From contig RCNQ01000098.1 of NCBI GenBank assembly GCA_003731675.1, positions 1-15,829 of the forward strand: a stretch of DNA of 15,829 nt, read 5' to 3'. Each line of letters opens with the position of its first letter. Position 1 is the stretch's first letter. Of the stretch, positions 6,513 to 14,308 are shown piece after piece. Source of the DNA: Bacteroidetes/Chlorobi group bacterium ChocPot_Mid (GTDB taxonomy: Bacteria > Bacteroidota > Ignavibacteria > Kapaibacteriales > UBA2268). The notes under the pieces are model-generated. The model searched no databases, was not told where the DNA came from, and saw only the letters and a program-made list of their open reading frames with translations. The position numbers and the translations under genes were made by a program.

Positions 6513-8387
6513 ATGGAAAATAATAAAGAAACAAACAGAGCCCCGATTAGCCAAAAACCTTTAGTAATTGAAAAAGGTGATAAAGATGCAATTGGTGGTC
6601 TTGTAGAAATAGAAATAAATGGAAAACCTTTTAAAGTACCTTTAGGTACCACAATTTTGGATGCTTGCAGACAACAAAATATTCATATACCTACTCTATG
6701 CCATCACGAGGATTTATGCATAGCAGGTGTTTGCAGAATTTGTGTTGTTGAAGTCGAAGGTATGAGAGTACTGCCAACTTCCTGCTCATTTCCAATTACT
6801 AACAGATTGAAAATAAAAACAAGCTCGGAAAATGTGAGAAAAGCAAGAAGACATATACTTGACTTATTGCTTAGTGAACATTATGGCGAATGTTATTCCT
6901 GCCACAGAAACAACAATTGCGAACTGCAAAAGCTTGCCAAAGAATACGGAGTGGACTCCTACCGCTTTGGACATGTCACCCAAAGAAGGCATGAAATTGA
7001 CAGAAGTTCGTATTCTGTAATTAGGGATATGGACAAATGTATCTTATGCAAACGATGTGTAAGAACTTGCATTGACCTTCAGGAAGTAGGCGTCCTCGAA
7101 GCAACGCATCGAGGTGATGCTACAACGATATCCACATTTATGGATAAACCACTTGCTGATGTTGTTTGCATCAATTGCGGGCAGTGCATCAACAGATGCC
7201 CCACAGCCGCTTTAAAAGCCAATGACCCTTCGGATGACATCTGGAGAGCCATTGATGACCCAAAAAAGCACGTCGTAATACAAACAGCACCATCTCCAAG
7301 AGCCGCTATTGGTGAAGAATTTGGTCTGCCTGCTGGAACTTCGATGACAAAACAATTAAACACAGCTTTAAAAATGATTGGCTTCGACAAAGTATTTGAC
7401 ACTAACTTCACAGCCGACTTAACAATCATGGAAGAAGGAACTGAACTCTTACTGAGATTGAAAAAAGCACTCGTTGAAAAAGATGATTCGGTAAAATTGC
7501 CACAATTTACTTCCTGCTCACCAGGCTGGATAAAATACATCGAACATTTTTATCCCGATTATCTCGACTATCTTTCGAGTTGCAAATCTCCTCAGCAAAT
7601 GTTCGGAGCAGTAATTAAGACATATTATGCTCAACTCAACAATATCAACCCGGAAGATATTGTGACGGTTGCATTGATGCCATGTTCCGCTAAGAAATTC
7701 GAGTGCAACCGACCTGAAATGAACGATTCAGGTTACAAAGATGTTGACTACGGCTTGACTACAAGAGAAATGGCTCAAATGATTAAAGAAGCAGGACTAT
7801 ATCTCCCAGGTTTACCCGAATCTGAGTTTGACAATCCATTTGATGAAAGTAGCTCAGGTCTGATTTTCGGTGCGACTGGCGGAGTAATGGAATCTGCACT
7901 TAGAACAGCATACGAGCTTGTTACAGGCAGACAAGTGCCTTTCAGCAACCTTGAAATTTTACCCTGCAGGGGATTTAGCGGTGTTCGTCAGGCATCAGTA
8001 AAACTTGAAAATGTCAAACCTGAATGGAGTTTTCTCGAAGGAGTTGATTTGAATTTCATGATTGCTCATGGCACAGCAAATGCTAAAAAAGTCATGGAAG
8101 CTTTGAAAAGAGGAGAGTTGAGCAATATCCATTTTGTCGAGATAATGGCATGTCCAGGTGGATGTATTGGAGGAGGTGGTCAACCCATTCCGACAAGCAA
8201 GGAAATCAGAGCAAAAAGAGCTGAAGCAATATATAAAGAAGCTGCCGGTTTAACTATTAAAAAATCATTTGAAAATCCGGCTATAGCCAAAATATATGCA
8301 GAATTTTTGACTGATGGTCCTTGCGGTCATTTGTCTCATAAACTCTTGCATACTCATTACGCAAAGAGAGGGAAATACATTCCTTAA
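6513..8387 (+). CDS. hydA: [FeFe]-hydrogenase catalytic subunit with NuoG-like N-terminus
   Basis: Catalyses reversible H2 formation or oxidation, coupled here to NAD(H) through HydB and HydC. The 624-residue protein carries, in order: a plant-type [2Fe-2S] domain (Cys63, 74, 77, 91); a His-ligated [4Fe-4S] site (His123, Cys127, 130, 136); two ferredoxin-type [4Fe-4S] clusters (Cys176/179/182/186 and 219/222/225/229); and the H-cluster domain from about 250 onward. H-cluster motifs are L1 TSCSPGW (333-339), L2 MPCSAKKFE (389-397) and L3 EIMACPGGCIGGGGQP (543-558). L1 differs from the usual TSCCPxW by Ser336. The C-terminal small-subunit-like segment with LLHTHY is fused, as in single-chain enzymes, and there is no further C-terminal [2Fe-2S] domain. 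GGAAG upstream supports the start. No HydE, HydF or HydG maturase gene lies in this window. A NuoG identity is excluded by L1-L3. Confidence 0.96.
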   Translation: MENNKETNRAPISQKPLVIEKGDKDAIGGLVEIEINGKPFKVPLGTTILDACRQQNIHIPTLCHHEDLCIAGVCRICVVEVEGMRVLPTSCSFPITNRLKIKTSSENVRKARRHILDLLLSEHYGECYSCHRNNNCELQKLAKEYGVDSYRFGHVTQRRHEIDRSSYSVIRDMDKCILCKRCVRTCIDLQEVGVLEATHRGDATTISTFMDKPLADVVCINCGQCINRCPTAALKANDPSDDIWRAIDDPKKHVVIQTAPSPRAAIGEEFGLPAGTSMTKQLNTALKMIGFDKVFDTNFTADLTIMEEGTELLLRLKKALVEKDDSVKLPQFTSCSPGWIKYIEHFYPDYLDYLSSCKSPQQMFGAVIKTYYAQLNNINPEDIVTVALMPCSAKKFECNRPEMNDSGYKDVDYGLTTREMAQMIKEAGLYLPGLPESEFDNPFDESSSGLIFGATGGVMESALRTAYELVTGRQVPFSNLEILPCRGFSGVRQASVKLENVKPEWSFLEGVDLNFMIAHGTANAKKVMEALKRGELSNIHFVEIMACPGGCIGGGGQPIPTSKEIRAKRAEAIYKEAAGLTIKKSFENPAIAKIYAEFLTDGPCGHLSHKLLHTHYAKRGKYIP

Positions 8388-8433
8388 TGATTATATCATT
8401 ATCGAATAATTAATGATGGTTGATGGTGAATTA

Positions 8434-8463
8434 GTAGCACAGACTCTCTCTCGTCTGTGCTAC
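8434..8463 (+). terminator. Strong hairpin after hydA, probable terminator
   Basis: An 11-bp perfect inverted repeat (GTAGCACAGAC at 8434-8444 and its complement at 8453-8463) encloses an 8-base loop TCTCTCTC. It is followed by ATTTTAATTTAA, which is T-rich but not a clean T run. It lies 46 bases past the hydA stop and 93 bases before the kinase gene, so it most likely ends or attenuates the hydrogenase transcript and leaves the kinase with its own promoter. A dispersed genomic hairpin repeat is an alternative. Confidence 0.7.
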
Positions 8464-8556
8464 ATTTTAATTTAACAGAATCATCATCTGATTTAATAAA
8501 AGTTTTGCCATATAGCTATGTTTTTCATAATTTAGGATAAATAAATTGAGGAAAAT

Positions 8557-9981
8557 ATGAAAGAAGCATTTTTCACACTTACACCTGAAAGAATTCAATA
8601 CGATAAATTCTGGCGAGATATTCGTAAACGGAACCGATGGCTTATCTTGCTCAGATACGGAGCTTTTACTTTGCTTTTTTCGTTGATTGTCGGCATTATC
8701 ATTTTCCAGAACATTTTTTCAATTTACGATAAATCTGATATCATCCCGCTATTTTTTATTGCCATATCAATTCTTCTATATAACATTTTTTTTCATTTTT
8801 ACTGGAATATTGACAGAGAAAAAAGAATCAAAATTTTTAAAATTCATGGGCTAAGATTTTCTCTTCTTCAAATTTGTGTGGATTTTATCGCATTGATGCT
8901 TTTTATTTATTTCACTGGTGGTGTAGAATCCCCGTTGTATATATTTTTTATTTTCCATGTCATTATCGGTAGTCTGTTCCTCCCGGGAAGGATAATAAAT
9001 CTAATCATTGCTGTAACTCTTTTGCTTACCGCTTCAGGAGCTATTCTTGAATTTTACAATGTAATACCACACCATCACATCAGTGGATGGCTCGAAGCAG
9101 GATTGTTCCAAAACGAAGTTTACCTTATTGTCTTCTTTCTTATCAATGCCATTACTCTTTTCTTCAGTATATATCTCGCTAATTCCATTGCAAGACAGCT
9201 TTATCAAAGAGAGAAGGATTTGACAATTGCCTATGACAATTTACAAAACGCAGAAAAGAACAAACAAAAATATGTGATGTCTGTAGTTCACGACCTCAAA
9301 ACTCCAATTGCCGCCGCACAGACATATCTTAATATGATTTTAGATAAAACTCTTGGTGACATCAAAGAAGAACATCTCAGACCTTTGGAGCGTTCACAAC
9401 ACAGACTCGAAAATGCTATCGAAACTATAAATAAAGTACTCCAAATCTCAAGATTAAAACTTGATGCGGACACTGTCGCTTTGGAAGATATAAACATCAA
9501 AAATATAATTGACGAGATTTTTACAGAAATGCATATCCTTTTTGAATCAAAAAATCTGACATTTAATCTGATATTTAATACTGAAACCGATTACACAATT
9601 CAAGCTGAGAAGGAATTAATCAAATTAGCTATTTCCAATTTGATTTCCAATTCATTCAAATATACTCCAAACAACGGAAAAGTTGAAGTTACTTTAGTCA
9701 GGCAGGAAGACAATATCATAATCAGCATAGCTGATACTGGAATAGGAATACCCGACAGTTCCAAGGATAAAATTTTCCAAGAATTTTTCAGAACACCTCT
9801 TTCAAAGAAAGAAGGAATAGAAGGAACCGGCTTGGGTATGTCAATTGTAAAAAATATCATTGAGAAATACAATGGAACTATTAATTTCAAATCACCTTCT
9901 TATTTAGGTGATTCTGAACATCCCGGAACTGAATTTATCTGCTCAATTCCTTTAAAAGCTGAGAAAATGACAGCTGGTTGA
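8557..9981 (+). CDS. Six-TM sensor histidine kinase with RegB-like GGxxSPL motif
   Basis: Membrane sensor kinase of 474 residues. Six hydrophobic segments are visible at about 28-50, 61-81, 104-120, 128-143, 146-166 and 187-208, with very short external loops and no PAS, HAMP or periplasmic domain. The cytosolic part has a coiled linker (212-238), the H-box VVHDLKTP with phospho-acceptor His245, N-box NLISNSFKYTP (361-371), G1 DTGIGIP (393-399) and G2 GTGLG (423-427). GGVESPL (121-127), between TM3 and TM4, resembles the GGxxNPF quinone-binding motif of RegB/PrrB redox sensors. The linker has no cysteine, unlike RegB; the only cysteines are 107 and 462. GAGG five bases upstream sets the start. 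Proximity suggests, but does not prove, that it phosphorylates the receiver protein encoded at 4448-4831. Confidence 0.94.
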   Translation: MKEAFFTLTPERIQYDKFWRDIRKRNRWLILLRYGAFTLLFSLIVGIIIFQNIFSIYDKSDIIPLFFIAISILLYNIFFHFYWNIDREKRIKIFKIHGLRFSLLQICVDFIALMLFIYFTGGVESPLYIFFIFHVIIGSLFLPGRIINLIIAVTLLLTASGAILEFYNVIPHHHISGWLEAGLFQNEVYLIVFFLINAITLFFSIYLANSIARQLYQREKDLTIAYDNLQNAEKNKQKYVMSVVHDLKTPIAAAQTYLNMILDKTLGDIKEEHLRPLERSQHRLENAIETINKVLQISRLKLDADTVALEDINIKNIIDEIFTEMHILFESKNLTFNLIFNTETDYTIQAEKELIKLAISNLISNSFKYTPNNGKVEVTLVRQEDNIIISIADTGIGIPDSSKDKIFQEFFRTPLSKKEGIEGTGLGMSIVKNIIEKYNGTINFKSPSYLGDSEHPGTEFICSIPLKAEKMTAG

Positions 9982-9995
9982 ATGATTAAATAATA

Positions 9996-12566
9996 TTATT
10001 TCTTTGAATCAATAATCTTGATTTCAACTCTACGGTTCAAAGCTCTTCCATCATCAGTCTGATTTTGCGAAACAGGATTTGACTTGCCGTAACCCTTGGC
10101 TGTCAGCAATTTCTGATTTATTCCTTTGCTGACGAGATAATTCATAACTGCTTTCGCTCTTTCAATCGAAAGTTTTTTATTGTATCGCTCAGAGCCAATA
10201 TCATCTGTATAACCAGAAATCTCTAACCTGACATCAGGGTTTTCTTCAAGAAATTTAATCAAACGATTAAGTTCAGGATAAGATTCACTAAGAAGTTCGG
10301 AAGAATTAAAATCGAAAAATAAATTGTTGATTCTTATTGATATGTTTTTCTCTTTAATCTGCTTTATCGGTAACAGAACAACATCTTCATACAAAGTCAG
10401 CATTGTATCAATATTTCTGGTTAAGTCAATATTTTTTGAGACAGGATAATACCCTTCTTTTTCGGCATAATATCCATATTTTTTTCCAATCGGAAGCACA
10501 ACAAAAAATGAACCATCAATCGGGTCAGAGTTCAGCTCTCCCATTGCTTCACCTGTAGAAAGATTTTCCCATTTGATTTTTGCAGACAATGGTTTACCTT
10601 CCGCATCAACTACCCTTCCTTTTATGGTTGCCACCATATCAGGTCTTGCCTTTTTGGGCAACCTTATTTTGAAAATATCTTGCTTTTTTGTTGTATCCTC
10701 ATTATTGAAAGCAGAAAAATAAGCAAAATTCCCGTCAAGCGATATCTTGTAGCCCCAGTCATTATCATAAGTGTTGATTTCCTTACCGAGATTAACGGGT
10801 TCACTCCATTCCGTCCAGCTGGTCTGACTCAACCTTGTTGATTTGAAAACATCCAAACCACCTAAACCTGTATGACCGCTTGAACTGAAGTAAAGAGTCT
10901 TCCCATCAGGGTGCAAAAAGGGTGAACGGTCAATGTATCTTGTGTTTATTGTCTTTCCAAGATTAATTGCATCTGACCACCCACTGTCGGTTTTCACTGT
11001 TACATAAATATCGAGATTTCCGCCCCATATTCCTTTGCTGAAATTATCCTTTTCGTCATAATCTCCATCATAAGGTCTGTCCGATACAAAGAAAATTGCA
11101 TTGCCATCACTCGAAAAACAAACATCAGAATCAAAGTAAGGCGAATTTATCGGCTCATCGTAATGCTTTCTTTCGCTCCAATTATCACCCATTTTCTTGT
11201 AATAAAATATATCCCCATTACCAAATGATTCCGAATAATTTCCGAATACCGTAAGTTCAAGATTATCTGCAGAAATTCCCAAAGGTGCTTCATGTGACCC
11301 AGTATTTATTTGCATCCCGATGTTTACAGCTTTTTGCCAGACTCCATTTTTTTCATCAGAATAATAAATATCTTCCCCACCATAACCATCTTCACGATTA
11401 AAACTGCAAAAATATAATCTTTTACCCTCCAATGTTATTATCGGGAAATAATCATTGTATTCCGAGTTAATATTCTCACCCAGATTTTCTATTTTCACAC
11501 CCTCAGCATCTGCTTTTAAAATGGCTACTATTTTATCTATTTTATCCTTAAAGCTTGGGAATTTGCTACGATATTTTTCATAAACAGCAATACCTTTGTC
11601 CCATTTCTTATCATTGATACTTACTCCTGCTAACTTCTGCAATCCCCTAAATCCTACTTCCGTGTCCTTATTATCTTCAATAAATTCGATAAATCTTGCA
11701 TCATCTTCTCCGGTAGGTTTCTCACTTAACAGAAAAAACTTGTTCACATATTCAGAATTATCTGCAGAACTTACATTCAATATCACATCATAAATAGTAA
11801 TCAAATTTGTAATGGAATACTTATAATTCCACCAGTTACTGATAACTTCACTCATATTTGAATACAGCACTATCCTGTTATCCTGCCTCCCCCAATTCAG
11901 ACCATCTGTTAATAAAACTACTATTCCATCTTTAAATGTCATATCGCTGATATGCCATCCTCCATTAAGATATGTTTTCAAGCTCACATCATCAAATGAC
12001 CTGATTGTTAATACCTCCTGACTGAATTTTTCTCGCTTTGCATCACTATCTCTTGAAAATAAAGCAATCCAATAACCATTATTATACTGCAACTTTGAAA
12101 CATAGTAACCTTTTTCATTTGCCTTTTTAATCTCTTCCTTAGGATACCTTAAGCCATAATAATACTCCTGTTCTTCTTTTCTGCTGAATCTGCGTAAATC
12201 CATCACGACAAACCATTCCTTATTAGAATAACAGATTGAATTGATACTCCACCCTTGGTATATTCTTCCATTAATATATTCATCTGGGAAATCGTTACTT
12301 CTGACAACCAACTGCTCTTTAATAACCGATGTTTTAGATATGACAACCGTCCAAAAATTATTATAATTCTGTAAACTTGTAACAAAGAAACCTTGTTTTT
12401 TATATTCAGCAATATATTCCTCAGGGAAATCCTTCGATGTTTTCCATCTTTGAAATTTATAATGCACGTTCTGTGTGGCGGTTGCTATTACAAAGGATTG
12501 CTGACTATTCAAAGTGAAAGCGAACAAAAACAAATTTATTACAATTATCCCCAAAAATCTCTTCAT
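9996..12566 (-). CDS. Large envelope protein: five 41-residue repeats, PD40 propeller, CRD, OmpA domain (PorE-like)
   Basis: An 856-residue exported protein. Domains in order: signal peptide (1 to about 22, no lipobox cysteine); five related 41-residue repeats (38-269); a short TPR-like helical stretch (about 295-355); a PD40/WD40-type beta-propeller (about 360-635, with repeated blades such as DIYYSDEKNGVW and GKTLYFSSSG); a carboxypeptidase-regulatory-like domain (about 644-725); and a C-terminal OmpA peptidoglycan-binding domain (about 745-852, with SGYTDDIGS and NRRVEIKI). TPR-PD40-CRD-OmpA is the order of PorE, a T9SS-associated peptidoglycan-binding protein of Bacteroidota, but PorE is a lipoprotein and I know of no such N-terminal repeats in it. 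The likely role is bridging the outer membrane and the cell wall. It converges on the kinase gene with only 14 bases between the stops. No Shine-Dalgarno is visible; the start rests on the signal peptide. Confidence 0.85.
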   Translation of the reverse strand: MKRFLGIIVINLFLFAFTLNSQQSFVIATATQNVHYKFQRWKTSKDFPEEYIAEYKKQGFFVTSLQNYNNFWTVVISKTSVIKEQLVVRSNDFPDEYINGRIYQGWSINSICYSNKEWFVVMDLRRFSRKEEQEYYYGLRYPKEEIKKANEKGYYVSKLQYNNGYWIALFSRDSDAKREKFSQEVLTIRSFDDVSLKTYLNGGWHISDMTFKDGIVVLLTDGLNWGRQDNRIVLYSNMSEVISNWWNYKYSITNLITIYDVILNVSSADNSEYVNKFFLLSEKPTGEDDARFIEFIEDNKDTEVGFRGLQKLAGVSINDKKWDKGIAVYEKYRSKFPSFKDKIDKIVAILKADAEGVKIENLGENINSEYNDYFPIITLEGKRLYFCSFNREDGYGGEDIYYSDEKNGVWQKAVNIGMQINTGSHEAPLGISADNLELTVFGNYSESFGNGDIFYYKKMGDNWSERKHYDEPINSPYFDSDVCFSSDGNAIFFVSDRPYDGDYDEKDNFSKGIWGGNLDIYVTVKTDSGWSDAINLGKTINTRYIDRSPFLHPDGKTLYFSSSGHTGLGGLDVFKSTRLSQTSWTEWSEPVNLGKEINTYDNDWGYKISLDGNFAYFSAFNNEDTTKKQDIFKIRLPKKARPDMVATIKGRVVDAEGKPLSAKIKWENLSTGEAMGELNSDPIDGSFFVVLPIGKKYGYYAEKEGYYPVSKNIDLTRNIDTMLTLYEDVVLLPIKQIKEKNISIRINNLFFDFNSSELLSESYPELNRLIKFLEENPDVRLEISGYTDDIGSERYNKKLSIERAKAVMNYLVSKGINQKLLTAKGYGKSNPVSQNQTDDGRALNRRVEIKIIDSKK
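11769..12455 (-). repeat. Five diverged 41-residue protein repeats (coding)
   Basis: Residues 38-78, 84-124, 132-172, 182-222 and 229-269 of the OmpA-family protein align without gaps. Shared features are an aromatic or acidic turn near position 10 (FPEEYI, FPDEYI, YPKEEI), a G-[FYW]-x-[IV] step near 21-24, and a hydrophobic strand near the end (WTVVIS, WFVVMD, WIALFS, VVLLTD, VILNVS). The last two copies are the most diverged. The pattern resembles the DUF7477-like repeats known from plant casein-kinase-like proteins and some bacterial proteins; that family assignment is from memory. Confidence 0.7.
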
Positions 12567-12710
12567 TTTACTTAAAATATTTAAAAAATAAATTATGAAA
12601 CTTATTTAAAGTAATAGTAACTACTCAAAGTAAAATTTATTACTTCACTAATTAAAATTTCAGTTGATTGAAGCATTTACCGACAAAATAATTTCAACTT
12701 TGACGGAATA

Positions 12711-14084
12711 TTATTTTATATATTCAAACTTTGCTGTAAAATGCCTTAAAAACGGAGGCTCCCAGACAATTTTAACACCTTTTAATTTCTTTCTGTTGTC
12801 ATATACCTCTGCTATTGCCTCTGCAGTGTATTCGATATGACTTTTTGTGTAAACCCTTCGTGGAACTGCAAATCGGACAAGCTCCATATTCGGTGCAATA
12901 TGCTTTCCATTTTCATCTTTCCTGCCAAACATAACGGAGCCAATTTCACAGCTTCGTATTCCACCTACACGGTAAACTTCCAAAGCAATGCTATGCCCTG
13001 GGTATTGTTCCGGAAGTATATGCCTTGCAAAACGCTTTGCATCAAGATAAACTGCATGCCCCCCAGTCGGAACAAGTATCGGCACACCATACTTCATTAA
13101 CAAATCCCCAAACATCTTCACCTGACCAACTCTGTATTGAAGATAATCTTCATTCAAAACTTCCTGAAAACCAATAGCCAATGCTTCCAAATCTCTCCTT
13201 GCCAATCCTCCGTATGTAATAAATCCTTCTGTTATTATCAAAAGCTCCTTCGCTTTTTCTGCAAGTTTTCTATCATTAGTTCCAATAAATCCTCCTGTAT
13301 TGGAAAGTCCGTCCTTTTTGGCGCTCATAGTGCAACCATCAGCGTAAGAAAACATTTCCTGAGCTATTTGCTTTACGGTCTTATTCGCATATCCTTTTTC
13401 CCTTAGCTTAATGAAATATGCATTTTCTGCAAAACGGCAACAATCCAAAAACAGCGGAATCCCGTATTTTTTCAATACAGCTTTGGTCTCCCTTATATTC
13501 TGCATTGAGACAGGCTGGCCCCCCCCCGTATTATTGGTTACTGTCATCATACAGACAGGTATATTCTTTGCACCGACCTTTTTAATGAACTTCTCTAAAG
13601 CATCAACATCCATATTCCCTTTAAAATCTGCAACTTTATCTGCCTGTTTTCCTATTTCTGTTACAAAATCTACAGCTTCGGCTTTTGTATATTCTATGTT
13701 GCCACGGGTTGTATCAAAATGTGTGTTATTTGGTATAATTTTCCCTTTACCACCTAATAAAGTAAATAAAATCCTTTCAGCGGCTCTGCCCTGATGTGCA
13801 GGTATAATATATTTGAAGCCAGTGATATCTTTTACTGCTTTTTCAAATTTATAATAACTTTTCGAACCGGCATATGATTCATCTCCATCTATCAAACCTG
13901 CCCATTGCTTCGAACTCATTGCAGTTGTGCCGCTATCTGTAAGCATATCAATTGTAATAAATTGCGACTTCAAATAAAATGGATTGTAAAAAGCTTCCTT
14001 TAATAATTTTTCTCTCTGACCAATAGTTGTTATAGGGATTTCCTCAACTGTTTTAATCTTAAACGGTTCAATTAATGTCTTCAT
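12711..14084 (-). CDS. tnaA: Tryptophanase / tyrosine phenol-lyase family enzyme, probably tryptophanase
   Basis: PLP-dependent beta-eliminating lyase; tryptophanase cleaves tryptophan to indole, pyruvate and ammonia. The 457 residues are full length. Visible landmarks are LLTDSGT-like MLTDSGTTAMS (47-57), the phosphate-binding segment HQGR (97-100), the aspartate before the Schiff-base region in FLDCCRFAENAYFIK, the PLP lysine Lys257 in MSAKKDG, and the C-terminal LRHFTAKF. Overall wording is close to tyrosine phenol-lyase, but the specificity positions are tryptophanase-like: Asp124 in HFDTTR (TPL has Thr there) and Ile381 in CEIGS (TPL has the phenol-binding Arg in MERG). Hence tryptophanase is favoured, with TPL the alternative. 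GTGAGG upstream supports the start. A nine-G run interrupts normal base use at codons for TGGGQP (186-191). It is a single-gene unit with no tnaC-like leader recognised upstream. Confidence 0.88.
   Translation of the reverse strand: MKTLIEPFKIKTVEEIPITTIGQREKLLKEAFYNPFYLKSQFITIDMLTDSGTTAMSSKQWAGLIDGDESYAGSKSYYKFEKAVKDITGFKYIIPAHQGRAAERILFTLLGGKGKIIPNNTHFDTTRGNIEYTKAEAVDFVTEIGKQADKVADFKGNMDVDALEKFIKKVGAKNIPVCMMTVTNNTGGGQPVSMQNIRETKAVLKKYGIPLFLDCCRFAENAYFIKLREKGYANKTVKQIAQEMFSYADGCTMSAKKDGLSNTGGFIGTNDRKLAEKAKELLIITEGFITYGGLARRDLEALAIGFQEVLNEDYLQYRVGQVKMFGDLLMKYGVPILVPTGGHAVYLDAKRFARHILPEQYPGHSIALEVYRVGGIRSCEIGSVMFGRKDENGKHIAPNMELVRFAVPRRVYTKSHIEYTAEAIAEVYDNRKKLKGVKIVWEPPFLRHFTAKFEYIK
13519..13527 (-). 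repeat. Mononucleotide run of nine G (coding strand) in tnaA
   Basis: Nine consecutive C on the given strand, i.e. GGGGGGGGG in the gene, encode the glycines before the conserved GGQP motif. The frame is intact in this copy. A run this long is exceptional in such AT-rich sequence, and a one-base slip would truncate the enzyme. Confidence 0.9.
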
Positions 14085-14308
14085 TTCGCCTCACTTCTCA
14101 TTATTCAATTCAAAATAAAAAAATTGCATAAATTCATTAAACAACTTAACAATATTAATAATTATAAAAAAATCAAATTTCCATTAACAATCAATTTAAA
14201 TAAACACATGAATGATTTTTCAAGCTTTTATTCCTGTTATCTTCTTTACTTTATCATATATAACTTATGTCCTTTTTACCTGTGTCTATCTTAAAAAAGC
14301 AACATTTT

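Noticed and set aside
7079..7540. Antisense open frames inside hydA and other large genes (e.g. 153 codons opposite hydA)
   Set aside because: They lie fully inside well-supported genes, show no domain features or signal sequences, and are shadows of the coding strand.
4828..8387. Respiratory complex I genes nuoE, nuoF and nuoG
   Set aside because: The third gene contains H-cluster motifs L1, L2 and L3, which NuoG lacks, and no membrane subunits follow.
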